This document shows positions 1-13,111 of a DNA stretch of 64,000 nt, in pieces. The stretch lies in NCBI RefSeq assembly GCF_000237925.1, contig NC_031496.1:11991428-12055427 (forward strand). The letters are read 5' to 3'. A program made the translations under genes and the position numbers. This DNA comes from Schistosoma mansoni. Its lineage: Eukaryota; Platyhelminthes; Trematoda; Strigeidida; Schistosomatidae. Every line of letters begins with the position of its first letter. Position 1 is the stretch's first letter. The notes below the pieces were generated by a model that did no database searches, had not been told where the DNA came from, and saw only the letters and a program-made list of their open reading frames with translations.

Positions 1-174
1 TCTAGATCAGATCTTACATTGATGACGTTGGTTGTGTTTAGTAAAATTCTGACATATATCAGTTGTTTTTAGGTTTTATTTAAAAACTCCAATGCGTTAT
101 AAACCAAACTTATCTTAATTGAATAACATTTTTTTCGTTCTTCATACTTTTTATTGATTTTGTATCTAACCCAG

Positions 175-290
175 GCGGTATCGTGGATGTGCACTACTGA
201 GGAGTCCAATAAGAAGACGAAACGGACGTCCAGTGCTTCCAGGTTTTCTATGGTGGTCTAGCTTCAATTGACTCATGATCTTAACTTTAC
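175..290 (+). mobile_element. SINE 3' part with hammerhead ribozyme
   Basis: This is the 3' portion of the tRNA-headed schistosome SINE seen several times in the window; it shares the ending GGTGGTCTAGCTTCAATTGA with the other copies. The tRNA-like head is missing. A hammerhead core is visible: CTGAGGA at 197-203, GAAAC at 219-223 and the cleavage triplet GTC at 228-230. Helix II is weak, about 3 bp. Confidence 0.75.
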
Positions 291-886
291 AAGATTTCAT
301 ATCTAATTAATATGTTTCTATGACGAGGTTGCGTAACTATTAAATAGTGGTTATCAACTAGATTGAGCTGCCTTTGTCTCTAAGGTGTGATTAAAACGAA
401 ATACATGTCGAAAGGATCCTAGACAGGTAAATGGTAGATTGTTGTTTATTGTTGACTGTTTCAGCTAAACATCTGTATCTTATGCTTTAATTACACTTAA
501 GTTGTCTACGACATGGATAACTGAGTTTTTACATTTTCCCCTTTAAATTCTTACATCATTTACTAGTTTATTATTTAACCATATTTTTTTCATTTAGTCT
601 TAACCCTAGATTTATTTTAATCTTGAGATAAACTTAAAAAAACTATTCTCATCATTTATTTGTCGTGAACGTGGATTTAGTTTTAAATAAAGTCTTATTT
701 GTAACGAGTAAAAAGAGAAATAAGGTGGCTACAGGTTGAGTAAATATTTTATAATTTCAGCATTAAAAATGAATCCTTTAAATCCATATAAATAGGTATA
801 TGTTATATATACTTTACACTTTACATCATCTATTGCAACTGGATTCAATATGTTCCTATCAATTATCTATTATATAGTTGGTATAA

Positions 887-1047
887 TGAATCAATTGAAG
901 CTAGACCACCATGGAAAACCTGCAAGCACTGGACGGCCGTTTCGTCCTATTGTGAGACTCCTCAACAGTGCGCATTCACGATCCCGACTCGCGAGATTCG
1001 AATCCAGGACCTATCAGTCTCGCGCGAACATTTAACCGATAGACCAA
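887..1047 (-). mobile_element. SINE with hammerhead, near full length
   Basis: On the minus strand it has a tRNA-like head with a B-box-like GATTCGAATC region, followed by the hammerhead block and the common SINE tail. The first conserved core base is changed (TTGAGGA instead of CTGAGGA), so self-cleavage is probably weak or lost. The 61-codon plus-strand reading frame across it is only SINE sequence. Confidence 0.75.
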
Positions 1048-2513
1048 ATATAGAATTGGTTTGTGTGAAAGGTTAAATATATTAGGAAAGTATAAACAGT
1101 GAACTATTTTCCATCCACTTTTTATTTCAAAGTTGCATTAATTTCAAGTCTGATTGTGAAAAACCGTAATTTTATTCAATTCTGTATCTCGAATCATGAC
1201 CAACGATGTAATTTAATCGTAAGAAAACAAAATTAATATGATCAGATTCATATTTTTCCATTGATAAATGCCAGACAACAATCTTATATCTCTTCAAATA
1301 AACATTAAATATCACCTAAAACATGTTAGTCAAAAGAAATGAAATTATGTTCACGTAGTCCAGTCAGATAAATGGTTAAAAGAATAAATATTACCATCTA
1401 TCAATGTCTAAAACTCTAATTAATTAGTCTAGAAACTTGATTTTCACGAACTACATCTCCTAAGTTCAAACTTCACTTAAACAATACTTCATCTAATCAA
1501 TTGAATAACTGTTATGTCTTATGGCCCTGTCAAATATCACGTGACAAAATCGCCAATCAGAACACCGACTTATATTACCTTATCCCTGTGCTAAACCAAT
1601 GATGCGTTGACCAGAATGACCAGCCTTCAGTCAACTCTGAGTCCTTATTGACCCTCTGTATAGGTAGTTTCTCGCCCAACCCAGCCTGTTCAGTCCAGAA
1701 CACAAATATTAGCCTCCGCTAATACTTGATTTATAAGCAGTAATTATACAAGATCAAGTCAAAAGTGGCTGTTTGTGTGAGATACTGTAACTAATTAATT
1801 GGGAATAACTTAAGAATAATAAATCGTAAAATAGTTGTCAATAGATCAAAAGAAAGCTCATAATAAAAGGAATATGAATATACATATAATATAGTTATTT
1901 AATAGTTATCCGATGAGAATATATGTAGTAATAGTCCATGAATCATTCTTAGCAGTTACCATTCATTTATTCTTCCTTAGAATATGACAATAACACTTTC
2001 AATCTTCATTTTAATGATTTGTTTGATACTAGAATATGAGACATTTTAATTGATTCAACAGATTGTGTTATTTAATAGACATCGATCTGATAAATGTAAC
2101 GGTCTAGTTTTGGAATCTGAAGACCTTGAGTTTGACCTTTGATGGATGCTTCTCGAGTGATTTCTGGCTTTCAGTGATGCTCTAACTGAGATGAGACTGC
2201 GTTGAAATACTAACACTCGGGTGCTAACATATGTCGGTGAACTAAACTAATGTCTTATTTTACTTTCGGTTTTATATTTCTTCAATAAGATTCTCTTATA
2301 ATTTGTATCTTGTAATAGTATTTCAACACTGTTCCAAACTTTGAAGCTGATAGTATTTTTCATTATGTCCATACACGATATTTCGTTTATTTTATTTGGT
2401 AGGAAAAACGATATAGACAGACATGAAAAAAATTAAGATTAATGTCATTATATATCAGAATTTATTGTTCCGATTAGTTTTTAGACTTGATTATGGTTGA
2501 TTTGATAGTAATA

Positions 2514-2536
2514 TAAATAATAATAATAATAATAGT
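2514..2536. repeat. (AAT)n microsatellite
   Basis: Short run of AAT units in AT-rich intergenic DNA. Confidence 0.8.
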
Positions 2537-2716
2537 GATAAGTTATTGGTAGAACCTCCAGGCATTGTGAACTAATCTCTTTGAATGATTTCCGACAATG
2601 AAGAAGATCAAATATGAAACAGAATATCTATTAATGCAATAAAATACATGAATACTTTATTCTTAGATAATATCTGAATAAAATCAAACATTAATCCTTT
2701 AATATATAGTTGAAAT

Positions 2717-2812
2717 CATGAGTCAGTTGAAGTTAGACCACTGTAGAAAACCTGGAAGCACTGGACGGCTGTTTCGTCCTATTGTGGGATTGCTCAGAAC
2801 TGCGCATCCTTT
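2717..2812 (-). mobile_element. SINE 3' fragment
   Basis: Minus-strand 3' part of the same SINE family, truncated before the tRNA head. The hammerhead block is recognisable but the CTGANGA box reads CTGAGCA, a change expected to kill cleavage. Confidence 0.7.
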
Positions 2813-3085
2813 AGCAGAAGAATAATATAATTTTACTAAACATACGTAAAGTTTTGATCTTAATTTACTCGTATACATTACAAACATTAGGCTACATATT
2901 ACTACTCTAAGCCTAAAAATTCACCTAATTGATAAATATTATAAAGTAGTCAGGAAAACATCAGATCACGTAGATATTGTAAACTGTTTTATACTATCTG
3001 ATACTAAAATATTTCTTATATCCAACGAAGCGCAACAAGATATTTATCTGCATTTTGAAAATATCCTATGATTCTATGTTTATGG

Positions 3086-3333
3086 TTTTATTTATTTATT
3101 TATTTAAACACATAAATATTGGTACAAGAAAGCATCAGATACACATGCGCCGCACAATTCCCCTTTGATTTGTGTGAAGGCCGTGATACTGCCCGGGTGC
3201 CCAAACCGAAGCGGGTGGTTTTCTTAGGAGTCCACACTCGGAGCCTTTGACCTAAAGGTCTGATCCACAAGGCGGTTGAGCATCGTGAGGAGATGTAGTC
3301 CCATGGTAGCCGGTGACCAACGAGAATGCTCCA
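3086..3333 (-). mobile_element. RTE-related non-autonomous repeat, 3' end with (AAAT)n tail
   Basis: On the minus strand the sequence ends in ACACATAAATATTTATGTG-like DNA followed by an (AAAT)n tail. It is the same element as the copies at about 60,365-60,845 and 61,965-62,402. A (TAAA)n-type tail is typical of RTE-clade LINEs and their parasites. Only the last 250 bp are present. Confidence 0.65.
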
Positions 3334-4163
3334 GAAATGTAAAATACCAGTGTCTATGTATTTGAAATTACAAAGTTCGGAATATTATTCTGCACTTGTA
3401 TATGTATACGTTGAAAATCCTTCTACTTTCAAAATTTTGTATTTCTATGATACCAACATTATCGTTGTCATTGTCTTTAGTTGTATAGGTATGATGTATC
3501 TGTGAACTTAATATGAGAGATGTATTTTTCAAGATTATTTAGCTTTATTCATAAACTTATAAAATTACATAGAAATTTTGTAGCTTAGTTTTATTTTTAA
3601 GTAGTTGTGTATTGTCTGTACTGGATTTCTTGACTACCAAGATTTTCCTGTTGTTCTGAATATCGTTATCAGTGAATTTAAATTTTCGCAATTAAAAAAC
3701 ATCAAATTAGGATTCATAGTACAATACAAAACACATTTGTTTTCGATTTCAGTTTTCTAGTTGACTTCTCAGGGTCAGAAAATGTGTAGAAAACATTCAG
3801 ATCTTTCAAGTGCTTTTTCTATGTTGAAGCGATGGTTACTATATGTATACTGAATAAATATCTCGATGATAATTCCAGACATACCATGTAAAATGTTCCA
3901 GTAAAGATTTTTACTCATTCAAAGAAATCGTATGATATAGTATTCGGTATCAAAAATGGAATTTTGAATATTACCCCAAAGATAATGTACCCTCTGTTGA
4001 CTTGTTATACAAACCATGAACTAAAGAACTTTCCCATTAGTTAATTCGCTGATAACTGCAAATAATCAACCATTATCTGTAAAAAAAAGAAGAAATTATA
4101 TTCCTTTAATTAAACACGTATTCCTAGAAGATAAAAAAGTAATCAATAAGTAAGTATACATCA

Positions 4164-4695
4164 GTCAGTCACAATGTAGAACTTTTTACGTACGTACATC
4201 AGTTCGAGTTGCCATACCACATTAGCACAGAGATGCAGTTGTCTATTCAAAGTCTCTAAACATCAGTTGATATCATCTCGCGGATCCTAACCAGGTAGTT
4301 TATACCCACCAACATGGCTCAGTCCACTTGTTAGTGATTTCATGAATTTGTGCGACGTTTTGGTTTGGTCGCCCCTACCTTTCTTTCAACCTACTCCTAC
4401 ACCATAAAACATTGCTCGTCGGAGCAGTCGGTGGTTGGGCATACGTAACACGTGTCCCAGCCATCTCAACTGATGAAGTTTCACTACTTCATCAATTGAT
4501 TTGCAATCCTTACCTAGTACCCGTTTCCTAACGACTGTATTGCTTACTCGGTGGTCTCAGGATATACGAGCAATGCTTCGAAGACAGCTATGATCAAATA
4601 CTAGTGGTCTACGAATATCCTCTACTCTTACCGGCCATGTTTCACTGCCATATAGTAGGACGGAACAAGCTGCTGCGCAATAAACTCGTCTAAAA
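4164..4695 (-). mobile_element. RTE LINE (SR2-like) 3' fragment
   Basis: Read on the minus strand this matches the C-terminal end of an RTE ORF2. The block HQLRWLGHVLRMPNHRL is seen here and again at 54,204-54,707. The copy is 5' truncated near 4,695 and carries in-frame stops, as expected for a dead LINE tail. It shares its 3' end (starting GTCAGTCACAATGTAGAAC on the plus strand) with the copy at 53,872. Confidence 0.8.
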
Positions 4696-5283
4696 TGAAA
4701 CTATTATTCTCTGCGTATCAAAAAGTGATGAATAAATTATTGTCAACAACTTATTTATAAAACTTAATATTTTCTGACTGTTGATATAAAGAGTTGTAAT
4801 TGATCAAATTCTATCGATATGCACTTGATGAGTCCTCCCCCCCAAAAAAAAATGAAGTGTTGGTTCTAAGTTCTGCTCCTTGATATAATCTAGCTTCACC
4901 CAACATAAACATTATTGTCATCAGCACCAATATTAAAACCAATACAGGTAGATTATCAAATTTCCTTACTATAAAAAATAAAATCACATTCAATGTATCT
5001 ATATACATTTATCATAACGAAACAAATTTAATTAAATCCTATTGCAGGAAACCGGATGATAAAATTTAATCTATTCTTTAGACATAAATATAAACATATA
5101 TAAAGATATATTATATGTGGAGATATAAAAATAGCTTCTCATTAGATTTATATTGAATTTTCAACCATTTTTCTTTAAACTTAAATAAAATTATATGTAT
5201 CAACACCAAGGTTCGACTTGATAGTTTCAAATATATTGATTATTGGATAGAAATTTGGTTGAAGTTAGACATTAACACTGTTG

Positions 5284-5457
5284 GATGCCTGGTCAGTGGT
5301 CTAGAGGTTAAGCGCTCGCGCGTGAGACTGATAGATCCTGGGTTCGAATCTTATGAGACGGGATCGTGAATGCGCACTACTGAGGAGTCCTACAATAGGA
5401 CGAAACGGCGGTCCAGTGCTTCCAAGCTTTCCATGTTGGTCTAGCTTCAATTGATTC
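5284..5457 (+). mobile_element. Full-length SINE with intact hammerhead core
   Basis: The tRNA-like head has an A-box-like TGGTCTAGAGGTTAAGC and a B box (GGGTTCGAATC). It is followed by a hammerhead with all the classic core elements: CTGAGGA at 5,380-5,386, a helix II GTCC/GGAC, GAAAC at 5,402-5,406, a 2-bp helix III with tetraloop GGCG, and GTC at 5,411-5,413. Helix I can form GCACT/AGTGC. This is the best-preserved ribozyme in the window. Confidence 0.85.
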
Positions 5458-6303
5458 ATTAATTCAACTATAAGATTACTAAAATCTCCACAAAACCTTT
5501 TCTGAAAATAAAATTAGTTTTACAATTCGAAAAATACTTTTTTTTTATTATTTCCTTTATAGTTGAAAAGCATTACTTGATTACCTGTTTCCTTTTACTA
5601 CCTATATGTTATACATTTAAGATATATAGTTTTATAATTAGAAAAATAGTAAGTTTTAATTCAATGACATTTAAATTGTTTGACCATTTGCTTTGAAATA
5701 AATTATCCTTGAATAATAACAGTATAATATGTAAAGAGTATTTAAGGTTATAGTTGGACCAATAAGAATAAAGATTTATATTATTTTTTAGATCATATCT
5801 AAATTGTTGACCGATTTCAATAAATGTGTTAATAATAAATATCATTAAAACGGAAATGTAACAGAAGTTAGTTAGAGAGTACTAGGTAAATAGCTTTTAG
5901 GCAAATCATAATGGGTTTTTAGGATTTAAAATAGAAATCTTCAGAAAGTGAAAGACTGGAAGCTGTTTACCTTTAATAGTATGAACAAAACTCAAGTTCA
6001 GCTAAGCTATACACTTTATTGTGATAACTGAAAACCTTAATGTTGTCTTGTGATATTTCGATACTAATATGACTTTGTTATCCACCAGAAGTATTTCAAA
6101 GGTCCGCATAGTAAAGTTCATACTAATAATGTGAAGAAAATGTAAGGACGGTTGAAAAACTGTTGGCGTCGATATAATTGTTCCATTGTGAAAATGATTT
6201 TTAGTCACATAGATGAATTTCTCTAATAAACATGTTTGACTTTAAAACATAATAACCTATTTTGAATAGTATACTAATGAAATGAAAGTTTGCATAGTTG
6301 AGA

Positions 6304-6477
6304 TCATGAGTCAATTGAAGCTAGACCACCGTACAAACCTGGAAGCACTGGACGGCCGTTTTGTCCTATTGAGGAACTCCTTAGCAGTGCGCGTCCACGA
6401 CCTCGCCTCGCGATATTCGAACCCAGGACCTATCAGTCTCGCGCCGGAGCACTTAACCTCTAGACCACTGAGCCAGC
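6304..6477 (-). mobile_element. Full-length SINE, inverted partner of the next copy
   Basis: Minus-strand SINE with tRNA-like head and tail. The hammerhead core is damaged (CTAAGGA box and AAAA in place of GAAA). It lies 40 bp from a plus-strand copy. Confidence 0.75.
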
Positions 6478-6514
6478 ATCTACTAGTGTTAATGTCTAAC
6501 TTCAACCAATCCAC

Positions 6515-6604
6515 GAAGTTGAGCAACCGTTCACCAATAGGACGAAACCGCCGTCCAGTGCTTCCAGGTTTCCCTTGGTGGTCTAGCTTCAATTTACTCA
6601 TGCT
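6515..6604 (+). mobile_element. SINE 3' fragment, plus strand
   Basis: 3' half of the SINE (from the GGACGAAAC block to the common tail), lacking the CTGANGA box. With the minus-strand copy just left of it, and with flanks that also match (CATAGTTGA / TCAACTATG), it makes an inverted repeat over about 6,284-6,640. The two opposed reading frames seen across it are a by-product. Confidence 0.7.
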
Positions 6605-7196
6605 TTCAACTATGCAAATATTAAGTTTCCACAAAAACCCCTTCTGAAATGAAAGTTATTTGCATTTTCCAACTATTTTTCGTTTTTCATCACAAATCGT
6701 TCTCCCATAACACTTGTTTATGAATAGGTGAAAATTACTTTTAGTATCTCAGGTTAATTTAAAATTCGCTCAAATTTGGTAGAATAATCTAACCAAACTT
6801 TCATGTTTGTTTACTTGTCAATGATTGTCTAATCTTTCATTGTATTCTTGATAGCATGTAGCATGTGATCAATCATAGATATAACGCAAGGCTATCAACA
6901 ACTATAACTTTTCTAGTTATAAAATTATCTTAATATGCATTACAAAATATCAAGAATTAAATTTTTCTTGAATCTATGGATTATGTACATCAATTAATGT
7001 AGAATTCACAAATGATATTACTCTCTAAACTAGAACACAAGATTTATTTAGCTTCAAACAGTAACTTTATACTAATTGGTATATTCACTTGGTATTGTTT
7101 TTTTAATCTTCCCGTTGATGTGTTAGGACTGCAATTGATCAGTCTCTTATTATCATGTGAATGTAAACTTCACCCCATTTCACAAGCAAGTGGCTA

Positions 7197-7362
7197 TCAG
7201 GACTCAGTAGCTGAGTGGATAACGTGATGGCGTTCGAAGCGAAAGGTACTGGGTTCGAGTCCCAGAGTGAATATCAAATCTGAGATGTAGGCACATCCAG
7301 TTGACGAGTCCCAAATAAGACGAAACGCGCTACCTGGATTCCACTGCTAGCCACTATCCATC
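7197..7362 (+). mobile_element. Sm-alpha-type SINE, second hammerhead family
   Basis: The tRNA-like head has a good A box (TAGCTGAGTGG) and B box (GGTTCGAGTCCC). It is followed by a hammerhead-like block of the classic Sm-alpha sequence class (GACGAGTCCCAAATAAGACG and CCTGGATTCC). This differs from the SINE family at 5,284. The core box reads TTGACGA instead of CTGANGA, so activity is doubtful. Confidence 0.75.
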
Positions 7363-8249
7363 TTTGCTTATAATAATTAGTACATTGATCATATATTTGT
7401 ACATGCACTGTATGTTTCAAGTAAATGATAGATCTATTAAATAGTGATGTTATATATACAAAAATCTTTTGAAATTGAATTGCAAATCATAAAATACTAC
7501 ATAGGTAATTCTGCTTATTGACTTGCACAACATTTATTTAATATGATATCCTAATGAACTGACTCACATGGACTTAATCTAATATACGATGAACAAATAG
7601 TTTTTTTCTACGTGATCTGATGGATAAATAATGAAATCGCACTAGTGATTATGTAAAAAAATGTTCAGTAGTCCATCAGTGAGTTATGACAAGTGTCATG
7701 TTGTATAGATCATATTGCTAAATGAATTCTATGTATCGAATATGTTATATAGACATAAGGCCTAGTGATTCAGTATTACTGTGGAATTATTTTTGTTGAA
7801 AAGTTGAGATAATCAATAGAAAATTATGAACCTATGCGCTTTGATGGTATTAGGAAAACACATCTGAAGAATTGAGGGAACTGATGATCTCCCTTGAGAT
7901 TCATTACTAATTTACCCCGTTTCACAGCCAAACATATCATCAATGGAGTTTTTATTCATTGACTAGTCTTCTATAGTACAGTGTTTACGTTAATCTAGAA
8001 GCGCTAGTTAACTTAACAATCAGCAAATACTTGGTTTGTCTACCTCAACTAACTTAAAACGAGGTTTCAAAACACTCTATTGGATTCCCTCAACCAAGCA
8101 CATATATATGTACTTACTCACTGGTGGAAGACTGATTACACAATTTTAAGGAAAGGTTCAGTCGAAAATATGTGAGATAAAAGAGATATGACAGTCGAAC
8201 AAGCTGTGATTAGAAAGCACAGATGCATAACAGATCAGTTACTGCTCGC

Positions 8250-8405
8250 TTTTACTGATAGAATCCAAACCCAGGACCTTCAGTATGAGATATGATCCCG
8301 CGTTCGGGATTGTGGATGCGCATTGCCGAGTCCCATACTGGAACGAAACGACCATCCAATGCTTCTGTTTTTTCAATGGTGGTCTAGCTTTGGTCGATTC
8401 GTGAT
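8250..8405 (+). mobile_element. Degenerate SINE
   Basis: Diverged plus-strand copy: a GCGCATTGCCGAGTCCC block, then GAACGAAACGA and the tail GGTGGTCTAGCTTTGGTCGA. The tRNA head is scrambled and the ribozyme core incomplete. Confidence 0.55.
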
Positions 8406-11045
8406 TTCAACTGTGAAAATACTACAATTTCCGGAAATCCCTATATTGAAAACTTTAGTAGTTTATCGAATAAGGTAAATTAACTTCAAGTAATTACATC
8501 CTGTTTTGCTAGTACAGAAATACATATGTTTAAAGACATGACATTTTGCAGATGTTACTGTGTATATCTTGAAATTATTTGACCATGTTATTAAAGAACC
8601 TTATTAATATGAAACATTTATTAGAAGATAGTATCTAACATTTGAATCAGCATAGATCTCCACTGGACTAACATAGTTTTAATTCCTTGCGTCACGTGCA
8701 TACCGACAGAAAACATTTTGATCTGCACAAACACAAACAAATTATTATGTCTGGTCTTGAATTAATTAACCGTAGCATATTATGCATTGTTATTACAAGC
8801 TAACAACTGAAAAATCATTGTAACCTGTAGGCCATTTCATCCTCACTTATTTCATCAGTGGGAAAGTTAAGTGAAATAAAACCCCAAGCTGTCAGGTCAT
8901 ATGGTATTGAATTTCCTAATCTCACCTAATTTACAATTTTATTTTATTTTATCCAAGGGAATCTATCGTACCAGTGACTTGAAAGATGCGGGTTATATTT
9001 GATTATTTTAATTTTTACAGACTATCTCGAGGCACACTACTAATTTTTACTCCTTAATGAAATCGATCGCCGATATCTGCTCGAATTAGTTTTGCTACTG
9101 TTTCAAATGTGAATCCAGCTTATAATAAACGATGTTTTCAAATTTCATTTTCTCAACCAGAAAATAACTATTATTTTAGACACTAAAACTTTAACAAACA
9201 TTAGGTTATTCATTTTTATACTGTCCCAACACCATTTCAAATTTTATTCTCTAATCCACCACTTTGTTGATCTGATTAGCATGTTTTTGCTATCGGATGG
9301 AGTTGCTGACCCCATGCCCTACACTTTTCCTTTATCTGGGCTTGGGACTGTCTGTAATCTTAGAATGGTTCCAGGTTGAGTTTACTTAATTTATACTGAT
9401 AACTTTTTGGACGAGGAATTGTTGCACAGTTGGACGAATTTTAGTTAATTATCTGACTTAATCTTTTGTATAGCTTACAGCAGAGCACATCCATGACCCT
9501 TTAGATTCATGCTTAACCACCAAATCACTGAGTCAGTACCAGATAGTTTACATTTCTAATTTTACCAAGTTTCCAAATTTGGCCAGTCATCTCCCAATGT
9601 CGGTGGGTTGGTAACTGCCTCACATCCAACATGGTTGAACTCTAATTACCAAGGCTTTTTCATTAGGACTTAAAGAATTACTTCTCACAATTAATTATTA
9701 TAGAGGACACTATTATTACCAACAAAAGGGGCTTGAAGAGATTGTTGAACTTCATAGTTTAAATCATGGGGTGACCTTAGTTAGAGAAGTAATGAAAACT
9801 AAGAAGCAGTGTACAATTATTCCTTCTTAGTGTTTCCTATTGAGCGTTAATTCCGAAACAATTTCCACCTTACATAGACAATCATTAAAATAGCAATTTA
9901 AAAATGCAGAAACCAATCATGCGTTTTAAATCGATAGACTACGGATGATTAAGCATAACTTCAGTGAAACTGAAGAGATTTCGCTAAACAAGATTCTATG
10001 TATGATAAGTGAACCAATAATCTTACTCATTTGGAAAGGTTAGATTAGAAAAGTCTTTGGATTCATCTGTAGATACCGAATAATCAGCTGAAATGAGACA
10101 TCAGCTCGTGAAACAAGTCGTAAAACTGAAAACCTTCAGAACATTCTCCAACAAAAATATTGATTTTATTTCGAAATATTGAAAAATCCAAATCACTGTA
10201 AGACTATACTACGAACAACACTGGTATATCGATTGATAATCACTAATATATTCTTCAAAATTAACAAACAACCATAAATTATATCCTTTGAAAATAACTT
10301 GCAATTATTTTGTGGAACATTGTCCTCAAAAACCATAACCTGACATTTCTTCATTTGTCGTTTAATGAAATATATTAAAACAATTTTACCATTTCCATGA
10401 TTTATTTGATCAAGTTTAATTAAATAGTTTTTATTTTCATGGAGGTTTGTATTACAAGTAAACTTGAAAAGGAAACCATGGAAAACGAGAGACTATTTTT
10501 GTAGGAATCAGTTGATATATTTTGTGTATTTATTTAGTGATTGGTTCATGGTACTTTTGAGTAATCTTAATTGTAAGTTTTCATTTAACTCATTAACTGT
10601 TATTTTATCTTTTGCTGTCCAGAAATTACAATGACTTGATTGTAATCCTATTACTCAACTTTATAACATAAGTGTTTCAGCCATGTATCAAAGGAGATTT
10701 ACTATTTATGATGGCTTGCGTTCTTAAATTTTCAGTATACAATAACTTAAGTTTTTAAAAATACAAGGTTTGCAAAGTACTCGGCTCGTATTTCTGGTTC
10801 CAGAGTGGTAGATTGTGAATGAGTGGAATTCTTGTAATGCTATCGATTATCGGTTTATATAGACTCGACCGCATAAGACAACACCAGAAGAGTATTTTTT
10901 TTACCAATATTATGAAAACTGCATAACTTAGGCTACAATTTATTAATTAACAAGCACATTTTAGCAGACAATAATGATAGGATTATTTCATTTAAACTAC
11001 ATAAAAATATTCCGCTTTTCTATTTTCTATTGTATTTGCTTGTAG
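8406..11045. other. AT-rich DNA upstream of the GPCR exon
   Basis: No recognisable coding exon was found on either strand. Part of it must be intron of the GPCR gene, because that gene's last exon opens at 11,046 after a TTGTAG acceptor. A small minus-strand tRNA-like SINE scrap lies near 9,480-9,535. Confidence 0.5.
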
Positions 11046-13080
11046 ATGCGGCAAATACTTTGTTTATTGTCAGCATCCAGCGTTCAGAAGATTTCGTATT
11101 TATCTACTATACTATAATGCATATATTCTCTTTCCAATTGGAAATATTTCAGAGACAGCAAGTGTATGGTTTACTCTAGTTCTATCTGTAGAACGCTACC
11201 TAACTATGAGCCAAATAGGCTCAGTATGTCAAAATAAATTCAGGATGCAACCATCTAACACATCACTTTTAAAACAAAAAAGTGAAATATTGTACAATAC
11301 AAATCATTCAATGTATAGCATAGAATATCAAGAAACTTCAGATGTAGATAGAAAATTGCCAAGAAATGATTCAATTGGAGCAGCAGAAGAAAGTATAATG
11401 GAACAGGAACAGCATCGAGAACAACAAACAACAGTGAATAATTTAAAATGGTATAAAAAACTATCGAACTGTTGTAATTTATCCGTATTAAAACAACATG
11501 CCAGAAATAGTTTGACCAATATTCCAACACCAAAATCTTTATGTATCTTACATAAATTACATCATTCACATTTACATAGACCGATAGGACGTTGTAGTTT
11601 AAATACATGCATACAAATGTATGCTTGCCGAAATTGTAACTTCAAACATTCACTAGCTTTTATAACATTCTTCAGTATACTACTTAATTTGCCACTATTC
11701 TTTGTTCAAAAAGTTGTCAGGAAAAATATTCCTATAAAAAAGTCAACAATGAAACCCATTCACAATAATAAAACAAGTGAATGGTTACATACTACATTAA
11801 ACCATTTCAATAATTTAACTTCAACTGATAATCAATACAATCAGGGTCAAATGCAAGTTTTCACTGGGCTTACAGAATTCGGTAATTCAGACATTTATAA
11901 AATTTTCTCATGGACACGTATTATGTTAATACAAGTTTTACCATTATTATTCTTATGCTCTGTCAATTTTTGTTTATTACGTTTTATACACATAGCAAAT
12001 AAACGTCGTCAAAGATACTTATTACCAAATGTATCCAATAAAAAACCCGGTCGTTTTCAATTACATAAAGCAAATTTACGTACTACAAAAGTTAATAAAG
12101 CTTCAAGTGCTAGATGGCAAGCAGCCCAGCGTAAATTAACCATTTTACTAATTGTTATTATTTGTTTATTTATAGCTGGACAAATACCACAAGCATTTGC
12201 ATATATTACTATATTTGAAGCATTTAATAAACATTTTGGTAATGTATGCAAACGATGGAGATGTTGTCCTCCATATTTAATTTATCGTTCAATAGCACAT
12301 ATGTTAGGTTTATTTACTTATTCTATTAATTTTTTTGTTTATCTTACATTGAATAAACATTTTAAACAACAATTAAGCATTTGGTTTCTATTATTATGTC
12401 CTATTAGTAAACAACTACAAAGAAAGTATTCATTAAAACAAAATAAATTAATCAATCATTCTTATAATCCATCAAAATCGGAATTATCATTTACAAATCA
12501 ACATAAATCAAATATTATACCTCATAATAATAATCTCTACTATCGTATGTGTAAAAGAAGACGTTCATCTGGATTATTTTATAATCCTACTAAACGATTA
12601 ATATCCATTGATAATACAGATTTATCTTCTGAAGCAGTTTCAGCTCCAGTTGATTTATATACTAATTTAAAATGGAAAAATAAACTAAATAAATATCCAT
12701 TGTCAACAACTATTCATCATTCCCCTCAATGTATAAACAAGATCAATTCAATTAATCAATCAGAAAATATTATTATTGATTATAATAAAATCAATTATTG
12801 TTCTTCATCAGTACCTATTATTCATGATACATCAAATTATTTAATTATATCCAATCCTTTTATTAATATAAATAATAATAATAATCTAATATATAAAACT
12901 ATAGAAACATCATGTCAACAATCATTTTCGAATTTATTAAAGCCAACAAATTGTCAAACAGAGATAAAATATGATTTAAATGATCCGGCATGTATTTATA
13001 AAACTATTCGAACTTATTATTCATATGATTCAGTTATGAAAAATTGGATATTTCAATTAACTAATTTAAATACTTCTACT

Positions 13081-13111
<31 letters not shown>

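Noticed and set aside
6282-6647. 121-codon plus-strand and 107-codon minus-strand frames
   Set aside because: Both are read-throughs of an inverted SINE pair.
11255-11608. 117-codon minus-strand frame
   Set aside because: Antisense shadow of the GPCR exon.
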